The notes beneath the pieces were generated by a model. It searched no databases. It saw only the letters and a program-made list of their open reading frames with translations, and was not told the origin of the DNA. Of a stretch of DNA of 64,000 bases, positions 1 through 9,607 are shown piece by piece (within the stretch, counting starts at the first letter, position 1; each line of letters opens with the position of its first letter). The stretch lies in contig NZ_JANINP010000001.1 of NCBI RefSeq assembly GCF_024508665.1, positions 496,001-560,000 on the forward strand, read 5' to 3'. This stretch comes from Sphingomonas sp. Lineage in GTDB: Bacteria > Pseudomonadota > Alphaproteobacteria > Sphingomonadales > Sphingomonadaceae. The translations under genes and the position numbers were made by a program.

Positions 1-164
1 TGTGCGGCGACCGACTTGCGCGCTTCCGGCTTGGCGCTTTCGGCGACGGCGTCCTCCAGGTCGATGATCACCAGATCGGCAGCGCTCAGCCCGGCCTTTT
101 CGAGCTTGCGGGGCGAATCGCCTGGAGCGAACAGGAGCGAACGGGCGGCGAGCGGCTGTGTCAT
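1..164 (-). CDS. HpcH/HpaI aldolase / citrate lyase beta-subunit family protein (3' part outside window)
   Basis: Read on the minus strand from an ATG at 162-164, the first 54 codons give an N-terminus with RSLLFAPGDSPRKLEKA followed by ADLVIIDLEDAVAESAK. This matches the first beta strand and the acidic metal-binding stretch (IDLEDAV) of CitE-like / malyl-CoA lyase TIM-barrel enzymes, which cleave or form CoA-thioester C-C bonds using Mg2+. Only the first fifth or so of a normal protein of about 280 aa is present, so the substrate cannot be assigned. It is divergent from the thiolase gene 105 bp away, consistent with a CoA-thioester metabolic neighbourhood. Confidence 0.8.
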   Translation of the reverse strand, partial: MTQPLAARSLLFAPGDSPRKLEKAGLSAADLVIIDLEDAVAESAKPEARKSVAA

Positions 165-269
165 GGCGGCGTTCTGGCGCAGGCGAAGGACATGCGCCAG
201 CCCTCTCGCTTTTCGCGTGCGTCGGCGCTAAGCGCCATACCCGATATTCGATAAATGAGAGGATAGAAC

Positions 270-1469
<1,200 letters not shown>

Positions 1470-1483
1470 GCATCACCCACGCC

Positions 1484-1575
1484 CATCACCCCGGACTTGT
1501 TCCGGCGTCCAATCCTGCACAATGGAATCCGTCCATTGTTGCCCGTTGGATGCCGGAACGAGCCCGGCATGACGA
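1484..1575. repeat. Dispersed intergenic inverted repeat
   Basis: Imperfect palindrome between convergent genes. CCCCGGACTTGTTCCGG near the left end is mirrored by CCGGAACGAGCCCGGCATGAC at the right, and GTCCAA by TTGGAT. It shares the 'CGGGCTTGTCCCGGCATCCAA' type core with the copy at 6011-6104. It probably forms a hairpin in RNA and may end transcription of the flanking convergent genes, but it has no clear U-tract. Confidence 0.7.
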
Positions 1576-1613
1576 TTGGTAGTGAGGCAGTGACGTCGCT
1601 CCGCTGCTTTCGT

Positions 1614-2618
1614 CTAAAGCAGTCTCATTTGCGCCATCCAACGCTCGACTAGCTGCGGCCACGCGCCGATCGGTTGGTCGCTCTTGCGCAGGCCAAAGGC
1701 GTGGCCGCCCTTCGCGAACAGATGTAGCTCGGTCGACACCCCGGCTTTGTCCAGCGCGCTGGCGTACATCAGGCTGTTGCAGATTGGATCGATCGGATCA
1801 TCCCAGGCCTGGGCGATAAAGGTCGGTGGGGCCGCCTTGTTGACCGGCAGCGTGGGGTCGAACTTGCCGCCGTCGCGACAAATATGGCCGGGATAGAGTG
1901 CGATGGCGAAATCGGGGCGGCTGCTGATCCGATCGATCACATCGACGGGCTTGTAGGCGGGGGTCAGAATATTGCTGGTTTGCGCGACCAGATAACCGCC
2001 CGCCGAGAAACCCATCACGCCGATCCTGTTGGGGTCGATGTTCAGCGCTTTCGCCTTGGATCGCACCAGCCGGATCGTGCGCTGGGCGTCCTGCAGAGCG
2101 CGCATGATCTTGGGCGTGATGTGACGCTTGAGTTTGTCGTCCCAATAATCGTTGCCGCCGGGCGCGCGATATTTCGAGACGATGCATGTGATCCCTCTGG
2201 CAATCAGCCAGTCGCAGATCTCGAAGCCTTCCAGGTCGATGAACACCTTTTGGAAGCCGCCGCCGGGAAAGACGATCACGGCGGTGCCGGTATTATGTCC
2301 CCTGGCAGGAACGACGGTCACCGTGGGGATGGCGATGTTGTTAACCGCCTGCGACTTGCCGCCATATTCGGGCGGTTCCTTGTAGGTGTCGACGCTTTCC
2401 GGTGGCTGCGGGCGAAGCGTACCGTCGGGCGGATTGCCGGGCCAGATCGGCAACTGGACCAAACCTAGCGCGGGCTGCCAGACGCCGACAGTGCGTAGCG
2501 GTGGGTTCTTGGCGGGAGCGGGCGCCGCGCTGGTTTTGTTCGACTGCGGTGCGCTTGACGCGCTACAAGCGATTCCGGCCAAAGCCAGCGAACAGAGGAG
2601 CAAGGCAACGCGGCGCAT
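1614..2618 (-). CDS. Exported alpha/beta hydrolase (esterase / xylan-esterase-like)
   Basis: 334-aa alpha/beta hydrolase. The start chosen is the ATG at 2616-2618, which opens a signal peptide (MRRVALLLCSLALAGIACSA) and has GGGGAGAA upstream; a longer reading to 2792 would overlap trxB and lacks a signal. After a proline-rich linker the catalytic fold shows VIVFPGGGF (oxyanion region), the nucleophile elbow GVMGFSAGGYL, an acid region AWDDPIDP, and the histidine in KGGHAFGL. Similar proteins are annotated as acetyl-xylan esterases or dienelactone-hydrolase-like enzymes that deacylate sugars outside the cytoplasm. It is probably periplasmic or a lipoprotein, although the lipobox is poor. It diverges from trxB. 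Confidence 0.85.
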   Translation of the reverse strand: MRRVALLLCSLALAGIACSASSAPQSNKTSAAPAPAKNPPLRTVGVWQPALGLVQLPIWPGNPPDGTLRPQPPESVDTYKEPPEYGGKSQAVNNIAIPTVTVVPARGHNTGTAVIVFPGGGFQKVFIDLEGFEICDWLIARGITCIVSKYRAPGGNDYWDDKLKRHITPKIMRALQDAQRTIRLVRSKAKALNIDPNRIGVMGFSAGGYLVAQTSNILTPAYKPVDVIDRISSRPDFAIALYPGHICRDGGKFDPTLPVNKAAPPTFIAQAWDDPIDPICNSLMYASALDKAGVSTELHLFAKGGHAFGLRKSDQPIGAWPQLVERWMAQMRLL

Positions 2619-2763
2619 GATGATTCTCCCCCGGGGCGGCTTGCTGCAGCTTTCGGTCCTCCTTGGCCCCGTGCAAGCTTTTCTGCGCCGTGTTGCAGCT
2701 TGTTGTGGATAAGCGCGATACCAGATTTGCGCGAAAGGGGCCTTCGCCCTTAGGACGCACTTC

Positions 2764-3732
2764 ATGACCACGCACACGACCCGTATGCTCATCCTCGGTT
2801 CGGGCCCGGCCGGCCTGTCGGCTGCGATCTACGGCGCGCGCGCCGGGATGGAGCCGATCGTCGTCCAGGGCATCCAGCCCGGCGGCCAGCTGACGACCAC
2901 TACCGACGTCGAGAATTATCCAGGCTTTCGCGAGGTGATCCAGGGACCGTGGCTGATGCAGGAGATGCAGGCCCAGGCCGAGCATGTCGGCACCCGCATG
3001 ATGTGGGACACGATCGTCGAGGTCGACCTGACCAAGCGGCCGTTCCGGCTGATCGGCGACGGCGGCGATGTCTATGTCGGCGACGTGCTGGTGATCGCCA
3101 CGGGCGCGCAGGCCAAATGGCTCGGGCTCGACAGCGAGGAGGCGTTGAAGGGCAAGGGAGTCAGCGCCTGCGCGACCTGCGACGGCTTCTTCTATCGCGG
3201 CAAGAAGGTGGCGGTGATCGGCGGCGGCAACACCGCGGTCGAGGAAGCGTTGTACCTGACCAACCATTCGCCCGACGTGACCCTGATCCACCGCCGCGAC
3301 TCGTTGCGCGCCGAGAAGATCCTCCAGCAGCGCCTGCACGCCAACGAGCGGATCAAGGTGCTGTGGAACAAGGAGGTCGAGACCTTCGTCGATGGCGGCG
3401 GCACATCCGGGCTGGTCGCGCTCGAACTGCGCGACACGGTTACGGGCGAATTGTCGCGGCTGGATGTCGAAGGCGGGTTCGTCGCGATCGGGCACCATCC
3501 GGCGACCGAGTTGTTCCGCGGCCATCTGGAGCTCGACGCCGACCATTACATCAAGGTCGAGACCGGTTCGACCCGGACCAGCGTGCCCGGCGTGTTCGCC
3601 TGCGGCGACGTGATGGACAAGGTCTATCGTCAGGCGGTCACCGCTGCCGGCACCGGCTGCATGGCCGCGCTCGATGCCGAGCGGTTCCTGGCCGAGGCGG
3701 ATTTCGAGAAGGTGGCCGAAGCGGCCGAGTGA
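2764..3732 (+). CDS. trxB: Thioredoxin-disulfide reductase
   Basis: 322-aa FAD/NADPH flavoprotein that reduces thioredoxin in the cytoplasm. The N-terminal FAD-binding motif is GSGPAGLSAAIYGARAG (residues 12-28). The redox-active pair is Cys136/Cys139 in ACATCDGFF. The NADPH site is VIGGGNTAVEEAL and the second FAD motif is GVFACGDVMD near residue 280. Length and domain order are standard for low-molecular-weight TrxB. An AGGACG ribosome-binding site precedes the ATG. The NTF2-like gene ends 2 bp beyond it on the other strand. Confidence 0.97.
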   Translation: MTTHTTRMLILGSGPAGLSAAIYGARAGMEPIVVQGIQPGGQLTTTTDVENYPGFREVIQGPWLMQEMQAQAEHVGTRMMWDTIVEVDLTKRPFRLIGDGGDVYVGDVLVIATGAQAKWLGLDSEEALKGKGVSACATCDGFFYRGKKVAVIGGGNTAVEEALYLTNHSPDVTLIHRRDSLRAEKILQQRLHANERIKVLWNKEVETFVDGGGTSGLVALELRDTVTGELSRLDVEGGFVAIGHHPATELFRGHLELDADHYIKVETGSTRTSVPGVFACGDVMDKVYRQAVTAAGTGCMAALDAERFLAEADFEKVAEAAE

Positions 3733-3734
3733 CG

Positions 3735-4136
3735 TCAGCCGTTTGTCGGCTCCCCTTTGGGGTCGGCATGCTCTCCTGCTGGGACGTCATGAGGGACGTT
3801 CCAACCGAAATAGACTTCGACCTCGACGACCTTGCCGTCGCGCAATCTGTGAACCTCCGTGTTGCGGAAGCGCCGGCCGCCCATCGTGCCGATATAGGTC
3901 ACGAACACCGCATCCCGGTCGGATGCCATGCGGACGATCTCGAAATCGTCCATGTTTTCGCTGCTCGGCCAGCAGAGGCGAAAATAGGCGTCGCGGTCGA
4001 TCCGGTTGTCGAGCGGGCTCGAGAAATGGAAATCTTCGGCGATCAGTTGCTCGATTGCCTCACGATCCTTGTCGACATAGGCCTGCAACGTACCGCGGAC
4101 GACATCTTGGTTGGAACTCACTGCGGTTGCTCCCAT
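3735..4136 (-). CDS. NTF2/SnoaL-like family protein
   Basis: Small single-domain protein (133 aa from the ATG at 4134-4136) with a cone-shaped NTF2-fold signature: an initial helix VVRGTLQAYVDKDREAIEQLIAE, then FHFSSPLDNRIDRDAYF, and a strand-rich C-terminus. A GTG at 4119-4121 has a better-placed GGGAG ribosome-binding site and may be the true start (128 aa). Proteins of this fold are either ligand-binding or small enzymes such as isomerases, and nothing here fixes the activity. It lies 18 bp after the XrtA-associated hydrolase 1 gene on the same strand, so it probably belongs to that transcript. Its 3' end nearly abuts the convergent trxB. Confidence 0.75.
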   Translation of the reverse strand: MGATAVSSNQDVVRGTLQAYVDKDREAIEQLIAEDFHFSSPLDNRIDRDAYFRLCWPSSENMDDFEIVRMASDRDAVFVTYIGTMGGRRFRNTEVHRLRDGKVVEVEVYFGWNVPHDVPAGEHADPKGEPTNG

Positions 4137-4154
4137 GGCGTCGTGGGGCAAACG

Positions 4155-4949
4155 CTAACGGGCTGGCGCCGTTCCTGGGTCAGCCGCTCCGATCGCCGCC
4201 AGGATCTGCGCGCGGAGCCAATCGCCATCGCCGGCCCGCGCGAAGCTGTGACTGTCGGTATCGCGGCGGTGGACGATATCCGGCTCGTGCCATGCATGCT
4301 CGAAGCGGATCGCGGTATTGTCGCGCTGGGCGAGCAGGATCGTGCGCGGCGTATCGACCATCGCCACCGCCATCTGCGCGGCGATAGGATTGGTCGGCTG
4401 CTTTGATTTGGAAGAAGCCTTTCGTAACCCTTTGATCGCTTTTGCGATATCCATTCCTCCGGACAACGCGCGGAGCCACTGGCGTGGATCGCGCAGGCGC
4501 TGGGCGTAATGCGAGCGAATGGCGCTTGCCGGGGGCATATCGTCCTCCTCGCCGCCGATCCAGGGATTGGCAAGCACCAAGGCATCGATCCCGGCATCGC
4601 GGTGGAAGAGCGCCAGCGCAGTCGCCGCGTCGCAATTGCCGAATCCGACGACACGCTTCATGTGCGGCGCTAGCGTGCGGAATTTGCGCGCGGCGGCGGC
4701 GATATCGGGACCACTATTCTGATAACCGCGATTGGCGCCGTCCGAATCGCCGATCCCGCGCCGATCGAACCGGAATACCGGAATGCCCGCCGCGGCGAGA
4801 TCGGCGGCCAACAGCGCCATGCCGCGATGCGCTCCGCAGCGCAGTTCGTTCCCCCCGGAGACGATCAGCAGCCCGGTTGTGCCCGGGGCGTCGTCGAACG
4901 TTCCGATCAGCGTGTCGCCATCGCGGGGGAAGGCGGTCAGCTCGCGCAT
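4155..4949 (-). CDS. Exosortase A system-associated hydrolase 1
   Basis: 264-aa alpha/beta-hydrolase-fold protein from ATG 4947-4949, matching the typical start MRELTAFPRDGDTLIGTF. It contains SGGNELRCGAHRG and VFRFDRRGIGDSDG, both hallmarks of the hydrolase found only beside XrtA loci. The nucleophile elbow reads GFGNCDAAT, putting Cys106 where most relatives have serine. It overlaps hydrolase 2 upstream by 13 bp, indicating coupled translation in the ACP-hydrolase 2-hydrolase 1 operon. Its role is unknown; by context it acts on an acyl or aminoacyl intermediate carried by the neighbouring ACP during exopolysaccharide or PEP-CTERM maturation. Confidence 0.9.
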   Translation of the reverse strand: MRELTAFPRDGDTLIGTFDDAPGTTGLLIVSGGNELRCGAHRGMALLAADLAAAGIPVFRFDRRGIGDSDGANRGYQNSGPDIAAAARKFRTLAPHMKRVVGFGNCDAATALALFHRDAGIDALVLANPWIGGEEDDMPPASAIRSHYAQRLRDPRQWLRALSGGMDIAKAIKGLRKASSKSKQPTNPIAAQMAVAMVDTPRTILLAQRDNTAIRFEHAWHEPDIVHRRDTDSHSFARAGDGDWLRAQILAAIGAADPGTAPAR

Positions 4950-5635
4950 TGCGCAATCCAGTCGGCGATGTCGTCCGCGAGCAGGTCGGCGAGCGCGGGA
5001 TCGTCGCCGGGCTCGCTCTGGCGCCATAACGGCGCGCCGGCGACCTTGCGGTCGGCCACCGCTGGATCGGTGTCGAGCCGGACGACGCGGACCGCGCCCT
5101 CTCGCACGCAATCCGCGGCGTTGAGTTCGCGCAGCAGCGTTCGCGACAAAGCGTTGCCCGCGATCGTCACCGGGCCGCCCTCGTCATTGTAATTGGCTAG
5201 GTCGATGTCGATCCGCGCGCCAGCTGCCGCGCTCGTACGCAGGAGTTCGCGGATCAGCGCCTCGCCCTTGGCCGGGGCGAGTTGCCAGCGCGATGCAGCC
5301 TTGACGTCATGATCGAGCAACGCGCCGCCGCGAAAGGATAAAATATGGACCGGGCGCTCGCCTGCGGCTGCCGTCGCGGCGGACGCGAGCGCCGTTCGCC
5401 AGCCGGCGAGCATGGCATTTTCGGTCGGTACCAAGCTTTCGCCTTGCCCGGGAAGGTCGGGCAGCGCGCCAGCGATATCTCGCGCGGCCAGACGGCGCAG
5501 TATGCCGCTAACGAAGGTGCGCGTGCGATTGGCTTCCTCGAGCAAGGGCAGCACCACAACCACGACCGGGCCCGTGGCAGGCCCGAAGCGGATCATCGCC
5601 TCGCGCCCGCCAGCCCAGTCATAATGATCGATCAT
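4937..5635 (-). CDS. Exosortase A system-associated hydrolase 2
   Basis: 232-aa alpha/beta-hydrolase-like protein. The fold is supported by VVVLPLLEEANRTRTFV near residues 26-43 and DLPGQGESL at 60-68, both diagnostic of the second XrtA-linked hydrolase family. The expected nucleophile elbow reads LSFRGGAL (residues 99-106) with Arg102 in the nucleophile position, so classical serine hydrolysis is doubtful and it may be non-catalytic or use another residue. The start overlaps the ACP stop (ATGA at 5632-5635) and its 3' end overlaps hydrolase 1, giving tight co-translation of all three. Confidence 0.9.
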   Translation of the reverse strand: MIDHYDWAGGREAMIRFGPATGPVVVVVLPLLEEANRTRTFVSGILRRLAARDIAGALPDLPGQGESLVPTENAMLAGWRTALASAATAAAGERPVHILSFRGGALLDHDVKAASRWQLAPAKGEALIRELLRTSAAAGARIDIDLANYNDEGGPVTIAGNALSRTLLRELNAADCVREGAVRVVRLDTDPAVADRKVAGAPLWRQSEPGDDPALADLLADDIADWIAQCAS

Positions 5636-5919
5636 GTGCCTTTCTTAGCGCCAACCTTGGCTTCGGCGAAACGGCGGAGCGCACCGAAGCTCTCAAGCAT
5701 CTCTCCATCCACCTCATCGTCCTCGATCAGGATGTGCAGCCGATCCTCGAGTTCGGTCAGCACGCCGGCGACCGCCATCGAATCGAGCTCGGGCAGGGCG
5801 CCGAACAAGGCGGTGTCGTCGTCGAACGCGGCGACGCGGTCGGCGTTGAGCGCCAGGACATCCTTGAGGACGGCGCGCACGGTCTGGTCGACCGTCGACG
5901 GAGCAGGGTGCGTGGTCAT
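5632..5919 (-). CDS. Acyl carrier protein, XrtA-associated
   Basis: 95-aa acyl carrier protein with the phosphopantetheine attachment serine (Ser47) in PELDSMAVAGVLTELEDRL. It would carry an acyl or aminoacyl group as a 4'-phosphopantetheine thioester. Acidic residues around 57-72 (EDRLHILIEDDEVDGE) fit an ACP recognition helix. It is first gene of the leftward arm and faces the AMP-dependent ligase of the rightward arm, which is the obvious candidate to load it. The C-terminal KVGAKKGT tail is basic, which is unusual for an ACP but short. Confidence 0.92.
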   Translation of the reverse strand: MTTHPAPSTVDQTVRAVLKDVLALNADRVAAFDDDTALFGALPELDSMAVAGVLTELEDRLHILIEDDEVDGEMLESFGALRRFAEAKVGAKKGT

Positions 5920-6010
5920 CGTTTCGGCGCGTTACCGACAGGGAGGCGGCTTGGGAAGGGCGGCTGGTAGTCGCGGATCGGGACTCCGCTCCTCATGTTA
6001 CGAATAGGCC

Positions 6011-6104
6011 GGCATGCCGGGCTTGTCCCGGCATCCAACGCGCAACAACGCGGGATTCGGTTGGGGAGGGTTGGACCCCCGGAACAAGTGCGGGGTGGCG
6101 ATGA
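6011..6104. repeat. Dispersed intergenic inverted repeat in the divergent XrtA promoter region
   Basis: GGCATGCCGGGCTTGTCCC and GGCATCCAAC on the left are mirrored on the right by GTTGGACCCCCGGAACAAG and TGCGGGGTGGCGATGATGG. It is the same family as the copy at 1484-1575. It occupies most of the 251 bp between the divergent ACP and ligase genes, so any promoter for either arm must flank or overlap it. No other gene is visible in this gap. Confidence 0.65.
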
Positions 6105-6170
6105 TGGGAAGGGGGGCGAAAGTACGAAAGCGACCTTGGGGGAAGCGCCCGGCCTCGCTATCACGACGCC

Positions 6171-7655
6171 ATGATCCCGCTCGATCCCGTGCCCCGGCCA
6201 CTCGATCACCTTGCCCTATGCGGGCGTTCGGGCGATCCCGCACTAGTGATGCGTGACGGTACGCTCGATTTCACGGGCCTGGAGGCGCAAGTCGGCACAC
6301 TGGCAGGTTGGCTGGCCGCGCAGGACCTGGAACCCGGCGACCGCGTTGCGACCTGGCTGCCAAAGACGCGCATCGCCTGCCTGATGCCGCTGGCGGCGGC
6401 ACGTGCCGGTTTCGTACACGTGCCGATAAATCCGTTGCTCAAGCATCTGCAAGTGCAGCATATTATATCAGATAGTGGCGCCCGATTGCTGATCACGCAG
6501 GCCGCGCGCGCCAAGACACTCGAGGCCGACGGCGTGCGGATCGTGACCGAGGAGCTCGATCTGGAGGGCGCGACGCTGCCGCCTTCCGATGCCGATCCCG
6601 ATGCGCTTGCCGCGCTTCTCTACACGTCCGGTTCGACCGGCCGGCCCAAGGGAGTGATGCTCAGCCACGCCAATCTATGGCTGGGCGCGATCAGCGTGGC
6701 GCATTATCTTCGGCTCGGTCCTGCAGACCGTGTACTCGGCGTACTACCGCTCAGCTTCGATTACGGTCAGAACCAGCTCTTCTCGACCTGGGCGGTGGGG
6801 GCGTGCGTGGTGCCGTTCGATTATCTGCTGCCACGCGACGTCTATCGGGCGATCGAGCGCGAGCGGATCACGACGCTGGCGGGCGTGCCGCAGCTCTGGA
6901 CGCAATTACTTGATATCGATCCTCAAGATATCGACACACGTTCTTTGAAAAGAATAACGAATTCAGGCGGCGCGCTGACCCGTCGTCTGATCGACGGCCT
7001 GCGCGCGCGCTTTCCGCGAGCGGACATCTATCCGATGTATGGCCTCACCGAGGCTTTCCGCTCGACCTATCTCGAACCCAGCCTGGTTGCCGACCACCCG
7101 GATTCGATCGGTCGGGCAATTCCGTTCGCAGAGGTCATGATCGTGCGGCCCGACGGCCAACGGGCGGCCGCCGGAGAGCCTGGCGAATTGGTTCATGCCG
7201 GCCCGCTCGTCGCGCAAGGCTATTGGCAGGATCCGGAGCGCACCGCGGCGCGCTTCCGACCAGCACCGGCCTGGTCGCAATCTGGTGGCATGGCGGTATG
7301 GTCGGGCGATACTGCCGTGGCGGACGCCGATGGCTTGCTGCGCTTCGTCGGTCGCGACGACGAGATGATAAAATCGTCGGGTAACCGTATCAGCCCAAAC
7401 GAAATCGAGGAAGCGATCACCGCCGGCGGAGAGACCAGCGAAGCGGTCGCGATCGGCGTACCGGACGAGCGGCAGGGGCAGGCAATCGTGGTGGTGGCTA
7501 AAGGGGACGGTTCTGCGGAGCCAGCCTTGCGGGAGCGCCTCCGGCGCGATTTGCCCAATTTCATGCAGCCCGCGCGCTATATCTGGCTGGCGGAACTGCC
7601 GCGCAATGCGAACGGCAAGCTCGACCGCGCAGCATTGAGGGGGGTGACGTCATGA
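6171..7655 (+). CDS. Acyl-CoA ligase (AMP-forming), exosortase A system-associated
   Basis: 494-aa member of the ANL adenylating superfamily. The P-loop-like motif is YTSGSTGRPKG at residues 151-161, the A5-type motif is MYGLTEAFRSTYL, the hinge aspartate lies in FVGRDDEMIKSSG, and the catalytic lysine is in NANGKLDRA near the end. It activates a carboxylic acid as an acyl- or aminoacyl-adenylate and passes it to CoA or, by context, to the divergent ACP. It starts the rightward XrtA operon and overlaps the PLP decarboxylase by 4 bp. A decarboxylase that yields an amine next to a ligase and ACP suggests decoration of the polysaccharide, but substrates are unknown. Confidence 0.93.
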   Translation: MIPLDPVPRPLDHLALCGRSGDPALVMRDGTLDFTGLEAQVGTLAGWLAAQDLEPGDRVATWLPKTRIACLMPLAAARAGFVHVPINPLLKHLQVQHIISDSGARLLITQAARAKTLEADGVRIVTEELDLEGATLPPSDADPDALAALLYTSGSTGRPKGVMLSHANLWLGAISVAHYLRLGPADRVLGVLPLSFDYGQNQLFSTWAVGACVVPFDYLLPRDVYRAIERERITTLAGVPQLWTQLLDIDPQDIDTRSLKRITNSGGALTRRLIDGLRARFPRADIYPMYGLTEAFRSTYLEPSLVADHPDSIGRAIPFAEVMIVRPDGQRAAAGEPGELVHAGPLVAQGYWQDPERTAARFRPAPAWSQSGGMAVWSGDTAVADADGLLRFVGRDDEMIKSSGNRISPNEIEEAITAGGETSEAVAIGVPDERQGQAIVVVAKGDGSAEPALRERLRRDLPNFMQPARYIWLAELPRNANGKLDRAALRGVTS

Positions 7656-8839
7656 AGCCGATGGGCGCGATCCCGCAGGAATTTAAGTCGTTGCCTATGA
7701 CGATCGGCGGCCGCTCGGTCGAAGAGTTGCTCACGTCCTCGCCACTATTCGTCTACGATTCGGCAGTGATCCGGAGCCGGATCTCGCGCTTCCGGGCGGC
7801 ATGTCCAGGCATCGACCTCCATTACGCCGTCAAAGCTAATCCTTTCCCGCCGTTGCTCGCGGCGATGGCACCCCTGGTGGATGGGTTCGATGTCGCATCC
7901 GCAGGCGAGCTGGCGCGGGTTACCAAGCTCGGAAAGGCGGTCAGCTTCGCCGGACCGGGCAAGACCGATGCCGAGCTTGACGCTGCCATAGGGGCAGGGG
8001 TTACGATCAACCTGGAGAGTGAAGGCGAGACTGACCGCGCGTTGGCGGTTGCTGATCGACTGGGGCGGAAGCCGCGCCTCGCGGTTAGGGTCAATCCCGA
8101 ATTCGAACTGCGCGGATCGGGCATGCGCATGGGTGGGCGCGCCTCGCCGTTCGGGGTCGATGCCGAGCGCGTGCCGGCGCTGGTGAAGCGGATCCTGGCC
8201 GCCGATGCCGAGTGGCGCGGGTTTCACATCTTCGCCGGGTCGCAGGCGCTCGACCCGGCGGCGATCATCGATAGCCAGGCGCATACGCTTGAGCTGGCCC
8301 TCCGTTTGGCGGACATGGCAGGAGCTTCCCCGCCGCTCGTCAATCTCGGCGGTGGCTTCGGGATTCCCTATTTCCCGGGCGAGCAAGCGCTTGATATCGA
8401 AGCGATCGGTGTCGCGCTGACGCCAAGGCTCGACGCCTTGCCCGACACGCGATTCGCGATCGAACTCGGCCGCTGGCTGGTGGGAGAGGCAGGCGTGTAT
8501 CTGACCCGCATCGTCGATCGCAAGGAGAGCCGGGGAGAGGTTTTCCTGGTCTGCGACGGCGGCCTCAACCATCAGCTCGCCGCCACTGGGAACTTGGGCA
8601 CCGTCGTGCGCCGCAATTATCCGGTGGCCGTCGCCACGGCATCGGCGGACTCGCGCTGCGAAATAGTGAGCGTGGTCGGTCCGCTATGCACGCCGCTCGA
8701 TCGCCTCGCCGATCAGGTCGAGTTGCCGGTGGCCGGTCAAGGTGACGTCATCGCGGTCTTCATGGCGGGAGCCTATGGGCTTACCGCAAGTCCGTGGGAG
8801 TTCCTGGGCCACCCCAGACCCGCGGAAATCCTGGTCTGA
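7652..8839 (+). CDS. PLP-dependent decarboxylase, exosortase A system-associated
   Basis: 395-aa fold-III (alanine-racemase-like barrel) decarboxylase related to diaminopimelate and ornithine decarboxylases. PLP would be bound by Lys61 in LHYAVKANPFPPLL. The phosphate-binding glycines are in VNLGGGFGIPYF and the active-site cysteine region is FLVCDGGLNHQL. The start overlaps the ligase stop (ATGA); a downstream ATG (MTIGG, codon 17) is an alternative. It probably removes a carboxyl group from a diamino or amino acid used by the adjacent ligase/ACP pair. Downstream lies a 111-bp gap before the export lipoprotein that could hold an internal promoter. Confidence 0.92.
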   Translation: MKPMGAIPQEFKSLPMTIGGRSVEELLTSSPLFVYDSAVIRSRISRFRAACPGIDLHYAVKANPFPPLLAAMAPLVDGFDVASAGELARVTKLGKAVSFAGPGKTDAELDAAIGAGVTINLESEGETDRALAVADRLGRKPRLAVRVNPEFELRGSGMRMGGRASPFGVDAERVPALVKRILAADAEWRGFHIFAGSQALDPAAIIDSQAHTLELALRLADMAGASPPLVNLGGGFGIPYFPGEQALDIEAIGVALTPRLDALPDTRFAIELGRWLVGEAGVYLTRIVDRKESRGEVFLVCDGGLNHQLAATGNLGTVVRRNYPVAVATASADSRCEIVSVVGPLCTPLDRLADQVELPVAGQGDVIAVFMAGAYGLTASPWEFLGHPRPAEILV

Positions 8840-8950
8840 TCTTTTACTCCTAACGCAATATTTACCCCCTCGACCCCATAGCCAAGCCCGAAGTCTGCGC
8901 ATGCCGGAGTGACGTCACCGGTCCAGCCGTGCGCCGACGGGAGGCTGATT

Positions 8951-9592
8951 ATGAGTTTCGTGAAGTTTTCCAAAGCCTTGATGCTCGTTGGCGCGAGCGC
9001 CAGCGTGCTGACGGGGTGCGCCGGCGGCGGCGGTGCGCAATTGCCCCCCGCGTCCTTCGTCGGATCCCGCGAACAGCCGAGCGAGGAATATGTGATCGGT
9101 CCGATGGACCAGCTCAACATCTTCGTATGGCGCAATCCCGAATTGTCGGCGAAGGTCCAGGTGCGCCCCGACGGCCGCATCACCACGCCCTTGGTCAACG
9201 ACATGCCTGCGGTCGGCAAGACCCCGGCGATGCTCGCCGACGACATGAAGATCGCGCTGTCGACCTATATCAAGGACCCGATCGTCTCGGTCATCGTCGA
9301 GAGCCCGCAGAGCACTTATAGCCAGTCGATCCGCATCGTCGGCGCGACCGAAAAGCCGGCATCGATCCCGTATCGTGCCAACATGACCCTGCTCGACGCG
9401 ATGATCGCGGTCGGCGGGCTCAACCAATATGCCGCGGGCAACCGCGCGCGGCTGGTGCGCCAGGACCGCGCTACCGGCCAGCAGCGCCAATATAACGTCA
9501 AGCTCGGCAAGCTGCTCAAGGACGGCGACCCGTCGGCGAACGTCAAGCTCGAGCCAGGCGACGTCATCATCATCCCCGAATCGATGTTCTGA
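8951..9592 (+). CDS. XrtA system polysaccharide export lipoprotein (Wza/OPX family)
   Basis: 213-aa outer-membrane polysaccharide export protein. The ATG at 8951 is preferred over an upstream start because it has GGGAGG just before it and begins a lipoprotein signal ending in VLTGC (Cys23). After an SLBB-type region comes the Poly_export segment YVIGPMDQLNIFVWRNPEL with VQVRPDGRITTPLV, then a soluble ligand-binding domain around residues 120-200. It would form the periplasmic/outer-membrane channel for the exopolysaccharide assembled by the downstream chain-length protein. It is shorter than Wza and lacks the long C-terminal helix, as is usual for this subgroup. Confidence 0.92.
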   Translation: MSFVKFSKALMLVGASASVLTGCAGGGGAQLPPASFVGSREQPSEEYVIGPMDQLNIFVWRNPELSAKVQVRPDGRITTPLVNDMPAVGKTPAMLADDMKIALSTYIKDPIVSVIVESPQSTYSQSIRIVGATEKPASIPYRANMTLLDAMIAVGGLNQYAAGNRARLVRQDRATGQQRQYNVKLGKLLKDGDPSANVKLEPGDVIIIPESMF

Positions 9593-9607
9593 CGGAGGCC
9601 TGAAACC

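Noticed and set aside
2764..4406. Long Arg-rich plus-strand frames across trxB and the next genes
   Set aside because: Shadow frames in GC-rich coding sequence; composition is dominated by Arg/Gly/Ala and they overlap clear enzymes.
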